This document shows positions 43,462 to 57,175 of a stretch of DNA of 64,000 nucleotides, in pieces. The DNA is taken from contig NZ_CP192056.1 of NCBI RefSeq assembly GCF_050942215.1, forward strand, positions 5,704,001 through 5,768,000, in the 5' to 3' direction. The DNA is from Sphaerimonospora sp050942215 (GTDB lineage: Bacteria; Actinomycetota; Actinomycetes; Streptosporangiales; Streptosporangiaceae). Numbering within the stretch: position 1 is the first letter of the stretch; the number at the start of each line of letters is the position of its first letter. Position numbers and translations under genes: made by a program. The notes below the pieces were generated by a model. The model had not been told where the DNA came from. It did not search any database and worked only from the letters and a program-made list of their open reading frames with translations.

Positions 43462-44178
43462 CGGCTCGTCCTTTTCCGACTTGTCCTCTTCCGGGTTCGT
43501 CCCGATACAAGGGACCGTAATCGACACCTCAGCGATGCCCTACCGACACGCCCGAGTATTTAATTGTTTTTGGTTCGATAATGTGGAGAGCCAGTAACTC
43601 CATCTTCCGTTGGTCGATCCTCGTTCCGCTCCACTCTAACTCCATGCTCGCTGCCCTGAGTAGGTCCACGCAAACAGATATCTGCACCGGAGAATCCCAG
43701 ATCGATCACAAGATCCTCAGCCCCGGCTCCGGGACTCACTCAGCCGCCGCATCGTGAACCCGCCGTCAATCCGCTCGAGGTGCCCAAGGCCGAGCAATCG
43801 GATCGGGAGCCGGCGGCCCCTTCTGATCGAAGTGGGGTTGATCAAGTGGGTGGGCTCGGTGGTGGGATGGCCGGGTTCTGTGTGGTGGTGTCGGGGTTTC
43901 AGGTGGTGTACGGACATGTGGTGGTGGCGGGGTTTGATGTGGTGGGTGGCCGGGGCCGGGTGCCCTGACAGGTGCGGGCAGGGACGGGCAGCTGTTCCGG
44001 CCGGCCGTGACAGTCACGCCCTGGCGGCAGAGGCCTCCGGCCTCCCCGGGCGCGGTGGTCCCGGCACGGTCTTACGCCGGCCGGAACACCCACCCGCCCC
44101 CACCCACACCACGGACGCGCCACAGCACCGCCCCCACGGCCAACACGAACCGACCCCCGCGGACCCCCGGCCGCAAAC
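43462..44178. other. non-coding region between sepF and the rRNA terminators
   Basis: Left part (43540-43720) is AT-richer and should hold the sepF promoter. I find no tRNA or known RNA. A 66-codon minus-strand frame (43717-43917) has no ribosome binding site and no recognisable similarity. The right part is composed of C- and A-rich rRNA trailer sequence. Confidence 0.5.
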
Positions 44179-44206
44179 AAAAAAAGGGAGGCACCCACGG
44201 CCTCCC
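44179..44206 (-). terminator. intrinsic terminator downstream of the rRNA operon (third)
   Basis: Minus strand: GGGAGG stem with CCTCCC followed by seven T. A classical Rho-independent terminator. Confidence 0.8.
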
Positions 44207-44350
44207 GACACCCGCCCGCCCGGCACCCGGCACAGAAAACGGGGGACGCCCCCCGAACACACCGCCAACGACCCAGCCCCGCACAACGCGACCAGGCCCA
44301 GAAACACGCAGGCCGCCCGACAAGGAACAGCCCCGGAACGCCTCCACCAC

Positions 44351-44382
44351 AAACAAAAAACGGGAGGCCACACCACCCCCCG
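44351..44382 (-). terminator. intrinsic terminator downstream of the rRNA operon (second)
   Basis: Minus strand: CGGGGGG pairs with CCTCCCG (one G-U), followed by TTTTTTGTTT. A classical Rho-independent terminator. Confidence 0.85.
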
Positions 44383-44425
44383 AACACACGCCCCACACCC
44401 ACACACGCACAAAGCCCGGAAACGC

Positions 44426-44459
44426 GTGCAGGCCGCCCCAACGAAGGAACGGCCTGCAC
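44426..44459 (-). terminator. hairpin directly after 5S rRNA (first)
   Basis: GTGCAGGCCG and CGGCCTGCAC, perfect 10-bp arms with a 14-nt loop, 10 nt beyond the 5S end. It may be a processing hairpin or terminator. Confidence 0.8.
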
Positions 44460-44469
44460 ACAACAATTG

Positions 44470-44587
44470 TCCGGCGGCGACCTACTCTCCCACACCCCCA
44501 CGGATGCAGTACCATCGGCGCTGGAAGGCTTAACTACCGGGTTCGGAATGTAACCGGGTGTTTCCCAACCGCTAAAACCGCCGTAAC
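44470..44587 (-). rRNA. rrf: 5S ribosomal RNA
   Basis: Minus strand begins GTTACGGCGGTTTTAGCGG and ends GGTCGCCGCCGGAC, the two ends pairing as helix I. The internal CCGAACCCGGTAGTTAAGCC and GCGCCGATGGTACTGC are universal. Length about 118 nt. Last gene of the operon; followed by three hairpins. Confidence 0.95.
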
Positions 44588-44624
44588 CCCACCAAACAGC
44601 CAACCACCAACCCCACACACCAAC

Positions 44625-44640
44625 CCCACAAAAAGAGGGC
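44625..44640 (-). repeat. 16-nt motif shared with the 16S leader
   Basis: CCCACAAAAAGAGGGC (plus strand) in the 23S-5S spacer also occurs at 49977-49992 in the 16S leader, in the same orientation. Confidence 0.8.
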
Positions 44641-44702
44641 CACGCACGCGGGCACGGTCCGGTTGCTGCTCGAAAATCACACAGTGGACGCAAACACCAA
44701 GA

Positions 44703-49893
<5,191 letters not shown>

Positions 49894-49976
49894 ATGTCTG
49901 AAAAGAAACCCCAGCCAACACCCACCACCACCGAAACAGCAGCGGATGCCGATCAAAGGAATCCGTCCCCCACACA

Positions 49977-50055
49977 CCCACAAAAAGAGGGCGCGCGAGA
50001 ACGGGGTAATGCATCAAAATGCACTGGCTTTTAGCACACTGTTGAGTTCTCAAGA
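49977..50055 (-). promoter_or_regulatory. rRNA leader with processing/antitermination element
   Basis: Minus strand reads CTTGAGAACTCAACAGTGTG (50055-50036), a conserved actinobacterial rrn leader element. It is the complement of the spacer sequence at 48100-48119, so the two strands form the long stem that brackets pre-16S RNA for RNase III-type cutting. The 16-nt CCCACAAAAAGAGGGC repeat is at 49977-49992. Confidence 0.75.
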
Positions 50056-50140
50056 AACGGACGCGTACACCACCACCCAGACCAGCCGCCAGGCAGACCC
50101 AGGATCCGGGGCGTTACATCAGCTTCACTTTGTGTCATCT

Positions 50141-50170
50141 ATTCTCGCCAGTCCCGGAGGATCCTGTCAA
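50141..50170 (-). promoter_or_regulatory. rRNA operon promoter
   Basis: TTGACA (50170-50165) and GAGAAT (50146-50141) with 18 nt between them, on the minus strand about 250 nt before 16S. More promoters may exist further upstream. Confidence 0.6.
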
Positions 50171-50420
50171 ACCAGCCCCACCGGCAACCCGGCCAAACCC
50201 GCTTGACATCACCCCCGCCACCCGGCGGGAATTCCGACCACCCCTTCCGGGGCAACCCCTCTAACTTACCCGGCCCGACCCCACCACGCAAACCGCAGCG
50301 AACCCAAGATCCGGAAGGAAGAGGAGTACCGGCTTGTCACCGGCTCGACAAGATTACCAGGGCTGGACACCAACCGCGCACACGACGCGCGCTTCGGGGC
50401 TTCCGTACGGGGGACGAACG
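50171..50420. other. divergent spacer between the rRNA operon and the peptidase
   Basis: Has one TTGACA hexamer on the plus strand (near 50202) and a CCCGCC...GGCGGG inverted repeat right after it. No coding frame is credible before the peptidase start. Confidence 0.45.
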
Positions 50421-50426
50421 TAGACT
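50421..50426 (+). promoter_or_regulatory. -10 box for leaderless peptidase mRNA
   Basis: TAGACT lies 7 nt before the GTG at 50434. Confidence 0.5.
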
Positions 50427-50433
50427 TTGGCAG

Positions 50434-52482
50434 GTGAGCGACATGGCGCCAGTGGCGAAGAAGGTCCCGGCCGAGCGTACCCATCACGGCGACACCGTGA
50501 TCGACGAGTACTCCTGGCTGCTGAACAAGGACGATCCCGACACGATCGCGTACCTGGAGGCGGAGAACGCCTACACCCGGGAGATGACGGCTCACCTGAA
50601 GGACCTCCAGGACACCGTCTTCCAGGAGATCAAGAGCCGTACGCTGGAGACCGACCTGTCGGTCCCGACCCGCAAGGGCGCCTGGTGGTACTACGGCAGA
50701 ACGGAAGAGGGCAAGCAGTACGGCATCCAGTGCCGGGTGGCCGCCGACGGCGACAGCCCGCCCGAGCTGAAGGCGGGTGAGCCGCTCCCCGGCGAGCAGG
50801 TGCTGCTGGACGGGAACGAGCTGGCCGGCGACAGCCCGTTCTTCTCGATCGGCACGAGTGCGGTCAGCCCTGACGGCGCGAGGCTCGCCTACTCCACCGA
50901 CTACACCGGCGACGAGCGGTTCACCCTTCGCTTCAAGGACCTCGTCACCGGCGAGATCCTCCCCGACGAGATCCCCGGCGTGTTCTACGGGGGCGCGTGG
51001 TCGGCCGACGGTTCGACGTTCTTCTACGTCACCGTCAACGACGCCTGGCGGCCGTACCGCGTCCATCGGCACACGCTCGGATCGGACGAGCCCGACGTCG
51101 TCGTCTACCAGGAGGACGACGAGCGGTTCTGGGTGGGGATCTCACTCACCCGGAGCAAGCGCTATCTCGTGCTGTCCGCCAGCAGCAAGATCACCAGCGA
51201 GGTGCGTGTTCTCGACGCGGCCGACCCGGCCGGGGAGTTCACGGTGGTCAGGCCGCGCCGGACCGGGGTCGAGTACGGCCTCGACCACGCCGGCGACGGC
51301 TTCCTCGTCCTGCACAACGAGGGTGCGGTCAACTTCGAGCTCGCCACGGCGCCGGTCACCGATCCGGCCGCGTGGACGCCGTTCATCGGGCATCGGGAGG
51401 ACACCCGGCTGCTCGACGTCGACGCGTTCAAGGACCACATCGCCGTTCACTTCCGCCGCGACGGCCTTACCGGCATCCGGATCCTGCCTCGCGACGGGCG
51501 GGAGCCGTACGAGATCTCCTTCCCCGAGCCGCTCTACGACGTCACGCCTTCCGGGAACGCGGAGTTCGAGACGGGCCGGCTGCGGCTCAGCTACACCTCG
51601 ATGGTGACCCCGCCGTCCGTGTACGACTACGACCTGCGGACGGACGAGCTGATCCTGCTCAAGCGCAAGCCGGTGCTGGGCGGCTACGACCCCGCCGACT
51701 ACGAGCAGTTCCGCGAGTGGGCGACGGCGGAGGACGGGACGAGGGTGCCGATCTCCATCGTCGTCAGGAAGGGCACCGAGCGGCCCGCCGCCACCCTGCT
51801 GTACGGCTACGGCAGCTACGAGAGCTCGATCGACCCCTACTTCTCGGTGGCGAGGCTGTCGCTGCTTGACCGCGGGTTCGTGTTCGCGATCGCCCACGTG
51901 CGCGGCGGCGGTGAGATGGGCCGCCTGTGGTACGAGAACGGCAAGCTGACACGGAAGAAGAACACCTTCACCGACTTCGTGGCGTGCGCTCGGCATCTCA
52001 AGGCCGAGGGATGGTCGAGCCGGATCATCGCACGCGGCGGCTCGGCGGGCGGCCTGCTCATGGGCGCCGTCGCCAACCTGGCGCCGGAGCTGTTCGCCGG
52101 AATCGTCGCCGAGGTCCCGTTCGTGGACGCGCTGAACACGATCCTCGACCCGTCGCTGCCGCTCACGGTCATCGAGTGGGACGAGTGGGGCAACCCGCTG
52201 CACGACCCCGAGGTCTACGCGTACATGAAGTCGTACTCGCCCTACGAGAACGTCGACGGCCGGCCGTACCCGCCGATCCTCGCCGTCACCAGCCTGAACG
52301 ACACGCGGGTGTTCTACCACGAGCCCGCCAAGTGGATCGCGCGACTGCGTTCCGCAGCGACCGGCGGGCCGTTCCTGCTCAAGACCGAGATGGGCGCGGG
52401 GCACGGGGGGCGCAGCGGCCGGTACGACTCCTGGCGGGAGGAGGCCTTCACACTCTCCTGGATCATCGACAGAGCCGGCTAG
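50434..52482 (+). CDS. S9 family peptidase (oligopeptidase B / prolyl oligopeptidase)
   Basis: 682 aa serine oligopeptidase: an N-terminal beta-propeller (about 75-400) that admits only short peptides, and a C-terminal alpha/beta-hydrolase domain. Catalytic Ser is in RGGSAGGLLMG near 536; the Asp is in SLNDTRVFY and the His in GAGHGGRSGR. VPISIVVRKG and YGYGSYESSIDP are family marks of oligopeptidase B. The stretch LKAGEPLPGEQVLLDGNELA is also typical. GTG 50434 fits a leaderless promoter; ATG 50443, three codons later, has AGGTGA upstream and is an alternative. No signal peptide: cytoplasmic, degrading peptides from uptake or turnover. Confidence 0.92.
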   Translation: MSDMAPVAKKVPAERTHHGDTVIDEYSWLLNKDDPDTIAYLEAENAYTREMTAHLKDLQDTVFQEIKSRTLETDLSVPTRKGAWWYYGRTEEGKQYGIQCRVAADGDSPPELKAGEPLPGEQVLLDGNELAGDSPFFSIGTSAVSPDGARLAYSTDYTGDERFTLRFKDLVTGEILPDEIPGVFYGGAWSADGSTFFYVTVNDAWRPYRVHRHTLGSDEPDVVVYQEDDERFWVGISLTRSKRYLVLSASSKITSEVRVLDAADPAGEFTVVRPRRTGVEYGLDHAGDGFLVLHNEGAVNFELATAPVTDPAAWTPFIGHREDTRLLDVDAFKDHIAVHFRRDGLTGIRILPRDGREPYEISFPEPLYDVTPSGNAEFETGRLRLSYTSMVTPPSVYDYDLRTDELILLKRKPVLGGYDPADYEQFREWATAEDGTRVPISIVVRKGTERPAATLLYGYGSYESSIDPYFSVARLSLLDRGFVFAIAHVRGGGEMGRLWYENGKLTRKKNTFTDFVACARHLKAEGWSSRIIARGGSAGGLLMGAVANLAPELFAGIVAEVPFVDALNTILDPSLPLTVIEWDEWGNPLHDPEVYAYMKSYSPYENVDGRPYPPILAVTSLNDTRVFYHEPAKWIARLRSAATGGPFLLKTEMGAGHGGRSGRYDSWREEAFTLSWIIDRAG

Positions 52483-52504
52483 CGGGCCGGTCGACAACCG
52501 CCAA

Positions 52505-52529
52505 CCGGGGTGCGAGGACCGCACCCCGG
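52505..52529. terminator. bidirectional terminator between peptidase and hydrolase genes
   Basis: CCGGGGTGCG and CGCACCCCGG, perfect 10-bp arms, 5-nt loop. A second hairpin GTCCTG/CAGGAC (52557-52581) lies next to the hydrolase stop. Confidence 0.85.
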
Positions 52530-52582
52530 GCCCCGATCGGCGGACCCATTTCGGTCGTCCTGTCCGCGCCAGGTACAGGACA

Positions 52583-53215
52583 CTAGGCGCGCTTGGCCTG
52601 CTGGAGGGCGGCCACATAGGACTGGACGCCCGCGGCCATGGTGGGGACGTGCGCGCGCATCAACTGCTGGAAATGCGGCGCGGTCGCGGAGCGGTGGTCG
52701 ACGGTGAACTCCCCCGCCAGCGAGAACCAGGTGATCGGTACGGCGCCCGCCTGCACCATGCGCTGGACCGCGATGTCGTGCGTCTCGGCCGTCAGGCTGG
52801 CGGAGGCGTCCACCACCAGGTAAACCTCGTAGTCCTCCCGCAGCGCGCCGAGCACGGTCTGCAGCACGCAGCCCTCGGTGGACACGCCGGCGATCGCGAG
52901 CTTACGGCGTCCGGTCTCGCGCACGGCGCGTGCGAAGTTCTCATCGAGGAACCCGTTGAAGTTGCCGCCCCGTTCGATCACAGGGTGGTCGCCGATCACC
53001 TCCAGCAGCTGGGGGTACAGCGGGCCGGACGGCTTGTCGGGCAGGCCGTTGGTCACCACCAGGCCGCTGCCGTACAACAGGGCCGTCTTCGCCAGCCCCA
53101 CCACGTTGTTGATGTGCTGCGCCGTGTCGTGCGAACGCAGCACGTTGGCGAACCCGACGGCGTGGTCCACCAGCACGATCGTGGTGTTCTCCGGGGTCAG
53201 AGGGTCGAGTGTCAT
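52583..53215 (-). CDS. isochorismatase-like cysteine hydrolase
   Basis: 210 aa, isochorismatase superfamily of the YcaC type. The triad is visible: Asp in TIVLVDHAVGF, Lys in the RRKLAIAG region and nucleophile Cys in AGVSTEGCVLQTVLGAL. Members hydrolyse amides or small esters (for example nicotinamide-like or carbamate substrates); the substrate here is unknown. The start at 53215 has GGGGAG upstream; a longer extension in frame passes through the operator region. Divergent from a TetR regulator 77 nt away, its probable repressor. Confidence 0.9.
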   Translation of the reverse strand: MTLDPLTPENTTIVLVDHAVGFANVLRSHDTAQHINNVVGLAKTALLYGSGLVVTNGLPDKPSGPLYPQLLEVIGDHPVIERGGNFNGFLDENFARAVRETGRRKLAIAGVSTEGCVLQTVLGALREDYEVYLVVDASASLTAETHDIAVQRMVQAGAVPITWFSLAGEFTVDHRSATAPHFQQLMRAHVPTMAAGVQSYVAALQQAKRA

Positions 53216-53240
53216 GGTCTCCCCAATCGCTAATGAACAT

Positions 53241-53287
53241 CTGGTCAATATCGACGGTAGCACGCTTAAGTGACCAGGCGTACACTT
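53241..53287. promoter_or_regulatory. nested inverted repeats in the hydrolase/TetR intergenic region
   Basis: CTGGTCA (53241-53247) with TGACCAG (53271-53277), and AAGTG (53268-53272) with CACTT (53283-53287). The second repeat overlaps the TACACT -10 box of the TetR gene. These are likely TetR operators controlling both genes. Confidence 0.55.
53281..53286 (+). promoter_or_regulatory. -10 box for leaderless TetR mRNA
   Basis: TACACT lies 6 nt before the GTG at 53293 and within the operator. Confidence 0.5.
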
Positions 53288-53292
53288 AGCCT

Positions 53293-53892
53293 GTGAGTAC
53301 CGCACCCAGGAGCACACCGAGGACCGGCAAGCGCAGACGCGACCCCGAGGCCAGCAAGGCAGCCATCCTGCAGGCCGCCCGCAGCGCGTTCGCCGAGCGC
53401 GGTTACGCCCGCGCGACCATCCGGGAGATCGCCCAGCGTGCCGGGGTCACCCATGGTCTGGTCATGCGGCACTTTCCGTCCAAAGAACAGCTGTTCATCG
53501 CCGCGATGCCCGGATCGAGCAACCTCGACGACCTGATGCCTGGCACGCCCGACGCCCTCCCCGAACGCATCGCCCAGGCCTACGTCGACCGCATGGAGAG
53601 CACCGACGGCAACGACCCGTTCATCGCGCTCATCCGCAGCGTCGCCTCCGACGAACAGACCGCGACCCGCCTCTACATCGCGATGCAGCAGCGCAGCATC
53701 GAGTCCTACCGGACGGTCGTGACCGGGCCGGACGCCGACGAACGCATCGACATCCTCGGCGCCCACCTCATCGGCGTCACCTTCAGCCGTTACGTCATCG
53801 GCGTCGGTCCCCTGGCCGACATGAGCTCAGAACACCTCGTCCGCCATCTGACCCGGACCCTGCGCGGCATCCTCCTGGGAGTGTCGACCTAG
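53293..53892 (+). CDS. TetR family transcriptional regulator
   Basis: 199 aa. The N-terminal helix-turn-helix is canonical: ILQAARSAFAERGYARATIREIAQRAGVTHGLVMRHFPSKEQLF (quoted in parts: AERGYARATIREIAQRAG, then VTHGLVMRHFPSKEQLF). The C-terminal ligand domain has the TetR_C_17-like pattern of mycobacterial and streptomycete regulators. An Arg/Lys-rich tail precedes the first helix. Divergent from the isochorismatase-like hydrolase; it very probably represses it and itself. Confidence 0.93.
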   Translation: MSTAPRSTPRTGKRRRDPEASKAAILQAARSAFAERGYARATIREIAQRAGVTHGLVMRHFPSKEQLFIAAMPGSSNLDDLMPGTPDALPERIAQAYVDRMESTDGNDPFIALIRSVASDEQTATRLYIAMQQRSIESYRTVVTGPDADERIDILGAHLIGVTFSRYVIGVGPLADMSSEHLVRHLTRTLRGILLGVST

Positions 53893-53978
53893 CCAGGGCC
53901 CGCATCGAACTTCAGGCCGAGTCGCCGCGCGGGAGCCGCCGGGAACCGGCCGATCACTCGCCCGGGGAGCAGCGACTC

Positions 53979-54626
53979 TCAGTACGCCAGGTTGACGTGG
54001 GCCCGGTGGTAGTTCCGCTTCTCGACGAGGTCGACGAATCCCAGCGCGTAGTCCGCGCCGGAGATCGCTCCGCCGCCGTCGGGCTGGACGGCGACGTCGT
54101 CACCGACCCGATACTCGCCCAGCCGCTCGCCGGGCGCGAACGAGCCGAACTTCGCCGCCGGGCTCACGAACACCCAGTCGAGCGTCTCCGGAGTGGCGGG
54201 CAGGTCGTCGACGACGAGCGCCGCCACAGTGATGAGCTCGTCGTGAATCTCGGCGGGAGCGGAGCTGAGGTCCTCCACGAAGCGCGGGGCCCCGGCCGCC
54301 GGACGCAGCGACGAGAAGCCGCCGACGACGAACAGCGGAACCCCCTCGGCGTCGACGAGACGTGCGATCGTGCGATACACCTCGCGGAACGAGCCGGCGA
54401 GCGGACCACGCGGCGCGAGCGCGCCCACCACGACGTCCGCACCGGAGACGACTGACGACAGTGCGGCCTCGTCGGTGGCGTCGCCCTGGACGTACTTCAC
54501 GTCCGGAACGCGTTCGGCGGGAAGCGAGCGGCTGAGCACGGTGACCTCGTGGCCGCGGGCTGCGGCTTCGGCGACGATCGCCGATCCGGCGTACCCGGTG
54601 CCGCCGATGACGGTGATGCGGGACAT
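53979..54626 (-). CDS. NAD(P)-dependent oxidoreductase, NmrA/SDR-a type
   Basis: 215 aa Rossmann-fold protein starting SRITVIGGTGYAGSAIVAEAAARGHEV, with the GGTGYAGS dinucleotide loop at 8-15, VQGDATDEAALSSVVSGADVVV and a shortened C-terminal part. This resembles NAD(P)H-binding redox sensors or flavin-reductase-like SDRs. The start at 54626 has AAAGG upstream; extensions are not conserved. Divergent from an HxlR regulator, a frequent pair in actinobacteria that responds to quinones or aldehydes. Confidence 0.88.
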   Translation of the reverse strand: MSRITVIGGTGYAGSAIVAEAAARGHEVTVLSRSLPAERVPDVKYVQGDATDEAALSSVVSGADVVVGALAPRGPLAGSFREVYRTIARLVDAEGVPLFVVGGFSSLRPAAGAPRFVEDLSSAPAEIHDELITVAALVVDDLPATPETLDWVFVSPAAKFGSFAPGERLGEYRVGDDVAVQPDGGGAISGADYALGFVDLVEKRNYHRAHVNLAY

Positions 54627-54683
54627 GGAGCGCCTTTCTCTCGAAGTTGCACGACCCTGATCGGGCCACATCGGTTACTGTAA

Positions 54684-54696
54684 GGAACTAGGTTCC
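54684..54696 (+). promoter_or_regulatory. candidate HxlR operator
   Basis: GGAAC-TAG-GTTCC inverted repeat, immediately downstream of the TACTGT -10-like hexamer (54676-54681) of the HxlR gene, in the 90-nt divergent spacer. Confidence 0.5.
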
Positions 54697-54716
54697 CGTC
54701 AGGAAGAAGGCACTTT

Positions 54717-55106
54717 TTGGTAACCACCGAGAAGGCGGCGGAGTTCCGCGGCGACCCCTACGACGCCAACTGCCCGACCCGTCGCATCCTCGACCGCATC
54801 GGCGACCGGTGGACCGTCCTCGTCGTCGGCGTCCTGGGCGACGGCGACGCCCGCTTCTCAGAGCTTCGGCGGCGTATCGGGGGCGTTTCACAGAAAATGC
54901 TCACCCAGACCCTGCGCGGACTCGAACGCGACGGACTCGTGCGCCGCACGGTCTACCCCGACGTGCCGGTCCGCGTCGAGTACGCGCTCACCGAGGCCGG
55001 TCGAACATTGCTGGAACCGCTCCGCGCGCTCCAACAGTGGTCGATCGAACACCTCAGCGACGTGTCGGCATCGCAGGACGCCTACGACCGCGCAGATCCG
55101 TCCTAG
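54717..55106 (+). CDS. HxlR family transcriptional regulator
   Basis: 129 aa winged helix of the HxlR/MarR-like type: the N-terminal CPTRRILDRIGDRWTVLVV with the redox-sensitive Cys of the family, FSELRRRIGGVSQKMLTQTLRGLERDGLV as recognition helix, and PVRVEYALTEAG as wing. TTG start, justified by AGGAAGAAGG about 7 nt upstream and lack of ATG/GTG nearby. It would sense electrophiles or oxidants and control the divergent oxidoreductase gene. Confidence 0.93.
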   Translation: MVTTEKAAEFRGDPYDANCPTRRILDRIGDRWTVLVVGVLGDGDARFSELRRRIGGVSQKMLTQTLRGLERDGLVRRTVYPDVPVRVEYALTEAGRTLLEPLRALQQWSIEHLSDVSASQDAYDRADPS

Positions 55107-55118
55107 CCGGCGGATCTG
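55093..55118. terminator. bidirectional terminator between hxlR-like and lutC
   Basis: CAGATCCG and CGGATCTG, 8-bp arms with a 10-nt loop that includes the HxlR stop codon. Confidence 0.8.
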
Positions 55119-55124
55119 TCCCGG

Positions 55125-55739
55125 CTAATGGACGAGCACGACGTCCAGCCGGCGGGGGCCGTGCACGCCCTCGACCCGGTTCAGCTCGATGTCGCTGGTC
55201 GCCGACGGCCCGGAGATCCAGGTCAGCGGGCGGCGGGGGTCCAGCGCGGCCACCGCGTCGGGCACGCCGACGACGATCTGACCGGTCCGTACGACGCACA
55301 CGTGGTGGTCGGGCACCAGCGTCAGCGCCCGCCGCCCCTGGGCCGGGCCCGCGTCGAGCACGATGGTGCCTGTCGTCGCGATCGCGATCGCGCAGCCGGT
55401 GAGCACGGCCGGCACGTCGTCCAGTTCAGCGATGGTGAGCGGCGCCGGGTCCCCGTCGCGGGCGACCTCCCCCCGGTAGCCGGTGAGCCACTCGCCCGGC
55501 AGGTCGTACGGCACCGCCAGGCGGGGGTCGTCGGCGAGCACGGCGGCCAGCGTGGCCGCCAGTTCGCCGGGCACGCATCGGCGCACCGTGGCGCGGTAGT
55601 CCGCCAGCCGCTCGGTCAGCAGCTCGACCGGGTCGGCGCACTCGGCCGTCCGCAGGTAGTCCCGGGGCACGGGCGGTGGCGGAGCCCCGTCGCCGAGGGC
55701 GGCACGGATGCGGTCGAGGATCTCGGTGCGTGCGTCCAT
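55125..55739 (-). CDS. lutC: lactate utilization protein C (LUD domain)
   Basis: 204 aa. LUD-domain protein of the LutABC L-lactate oxidase complex: MDARTEILDRIRAALG at the start, AIATTGTIVLDAGPAQGRRALTLVPDHHVCVV and ISGPSATSDIELNRVEGVHGPRRLDVVLV near the end. Its exact part in electron transfer is unknown. Translation is coupled to lutB by an ATGA overlap. Third gene of the operon. Confidence 0.95.
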   Translation of the reverse strand: MDARTEILDRIRAALGDGAPPPPVPRDYLRTAECADPVELLTERLADYRATVRRCVPGELAATLAAVLADDPRLAVPYDLPGEWLTGYRGEVARDGDPAPLTIAELDDVPAVLTGCAIAIATTGTIVLDAGPAQGRRALTLVPDHHVCVVRTGQIVVGVPDAVAALDPRRPLTWISGPSATSDIELNRVEGVHGPRRLDVVLVH

Positions 55740-57175
55740 CACGACCCCTCTCTGCTGCGCGCCCACCAGTCGCGGAACGATTCCCCGGCGGGGAGCGGCG
55801 CGTCTCGCTCGGCCGTCCAGGCCGACAGCGGCCAGGGCAGTCGTCGTACCGTACGGCGGCGCAGCAGCGCGGCCAGTGGTCGGGTGGCCCACCGGGCGAT
55901 CCGCAGGATTCGGGTGTAGCGACGGCCCGCACCCATGATCCAGGTCGCCGCTCGCATGGCCGTACGCTCGGCTGACGGGTGGCCGCGCCGCTCGTCCACG
56001 ACCTGCTGCCGCAGGTGGACGAGGACCTGCGGGATGTCGATACGCACCGGGCAGACGTCGAAGCAGGCGCCGCAGAGCGTGGAGGCGAACGGCAGGCTGC
56101 GGTTGGCCGCCACCCCGGTGAGCTGAGGGGTCAGGACCGCGCCGATCGGCCCGGGATAGACCGAGCCGTACGCGTGCCCGCCCACCCGTTCGTACACCGG
56201 GCAGACGTTGAGGCAGGCGGAGCAGCGGATGCAGTGCAGCGCCTGCCGGCCGACCTCGTCGGCGAGCGTGGCCGTGCGCCCGTTGTCCACCAGCACGATG
56301 TGCACGTCCTGCGGCCCGTCGCCGGGGGTCACCCCGGTCCACATCGAGGTGTACGGATTCATCCGCTCGCCCGTCGAGGAGCGCGGCAGGAGCTGCAGGA
56401 ACACCTCGAGGTCGGCGAACGTGGGCACGAGCTTCTCGATGCCGACCACCGAGATCAACGTCTCGGGCAGGGTCAGGCACATCCGGCCGTTGCCCTCGGA
56501 TTCCAGCACCACCAGCGTGCCCGTGTCGGCCACGGCGAAGTTGGCCCCGGAGACGGCCACCTTCGCCGCCAGGAACCTCTCCCGCAGATGGCGCCTGGCC
56601 GCCTCGGCCAGCGCATGGGGGTCGTCGGTCAGGCCGGGGTCGGCGCCCGCCATCCGCTCCCGGAAGATGTCGCGGATCTCGCTGCGGTTGTAGTGGATCG
56701 CCGGGACCAGGATGTGCGAGGGGGCGTCGTCGGCGAGCTGCACGATGAGTTCGGCCAGGTCGGTCTCGAGCGCGGTGATCCCGGCCGCCTCGAGTGCCTC
56801 GTTCAGGCCGATCTCCTGCGTCGCCATCGACTTGACCTTGACGACTTCGTCCGTACCGGTCTCGCCGACCAGCCGGGTCACGATCGCACACGCCTCGGCC
56901 GCGTCCCTGGCCCAATGCACGCGCGCGCCCGCCGCCGTGGCCGCCGCCTCGAACCGGGTGAGCAGCTCCGGCAGGCGGGCGAGCACGTCGGCCTTGATGG
57001 CGCTGCCGGCGACGCGCAACTCCTCCCAGTCGGGCACCTCCGCCACCGTCCGGGCCCGTTTGTCGCGGATGGTGTGGGTGGCGCTGCGCAGGTTGCGCCG
57101 CAGTTGCTCGCGGGACAGCTCATGCCGCGCCGCCTCGGGGAAGGGCAGCTCGCCGACCAGCGGGTTCCGTGTCAT
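55739..57175 (-). CDS. lutB: lactate utilization protein B (iron-sulfur, LUD domain)
   Basis: 478 aa. N-terminal LUD domain (VVKVKSMATQEIGLNEAL, VAVSGANFAVADTGTLVV), then a ferredoxin-like pair of [4Fe-4S] motifs, CIRCSACLNVCPVY near 318-331 and CGACFDVCPV near 367-376, and a basic C-terminal region. It oxidises L-lactate to pyruvate together with LutA and LutC and passes electrons to the respiratory chain. ATGA overlaps at both ends lock it into the operon. Confidence 0.96.
   Translation of the reverse strand: MTRNPLVGELPFPEAARHELSREQLRRNLRSATHTIRDKRARTVAEVPDWEELRVAGSAIKADVLARLPELLTRFEAAATAAGARVHWARDAAEACAIVTRLVGETGTDEVVKVKSMATQEIGLNEALEAAGITALETDLAELIVQLADDAPSHILVPAIHYNRSEIRDIFRERMAGADPGLTDDPHALAEAARRHLRERFLAAKVAVSGANFAVADTGTLVVLESEGNGRMCLTLPETLISVVGIEKLVPTFADLEVFLQLLPRSSTGERMNPYTSMWTGVTPGDGPQDVHIVLVDNGRTATLADEVGRQALHCIRCSACLNVCPVYERVGGHAYGSVYPGPIGAVLTPQLTGVAANRSLPFASTLCGACFDVCPVRIDIPQVLVHLRQQVVDERRGHPSAERTAMRAATWIMGAGRRYTRILRIARWATRPLAALLRRRTVRRLPWPLSAWTAERDAPLPAGESFRDWWARSREGS

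Noticed and set aside
43717..43917. 66-codon minus-strand frame upstream of the rRNA terminators.
   Set aside because: His/Pro-rich start, no ribosome binding site and no recognisable similarity.
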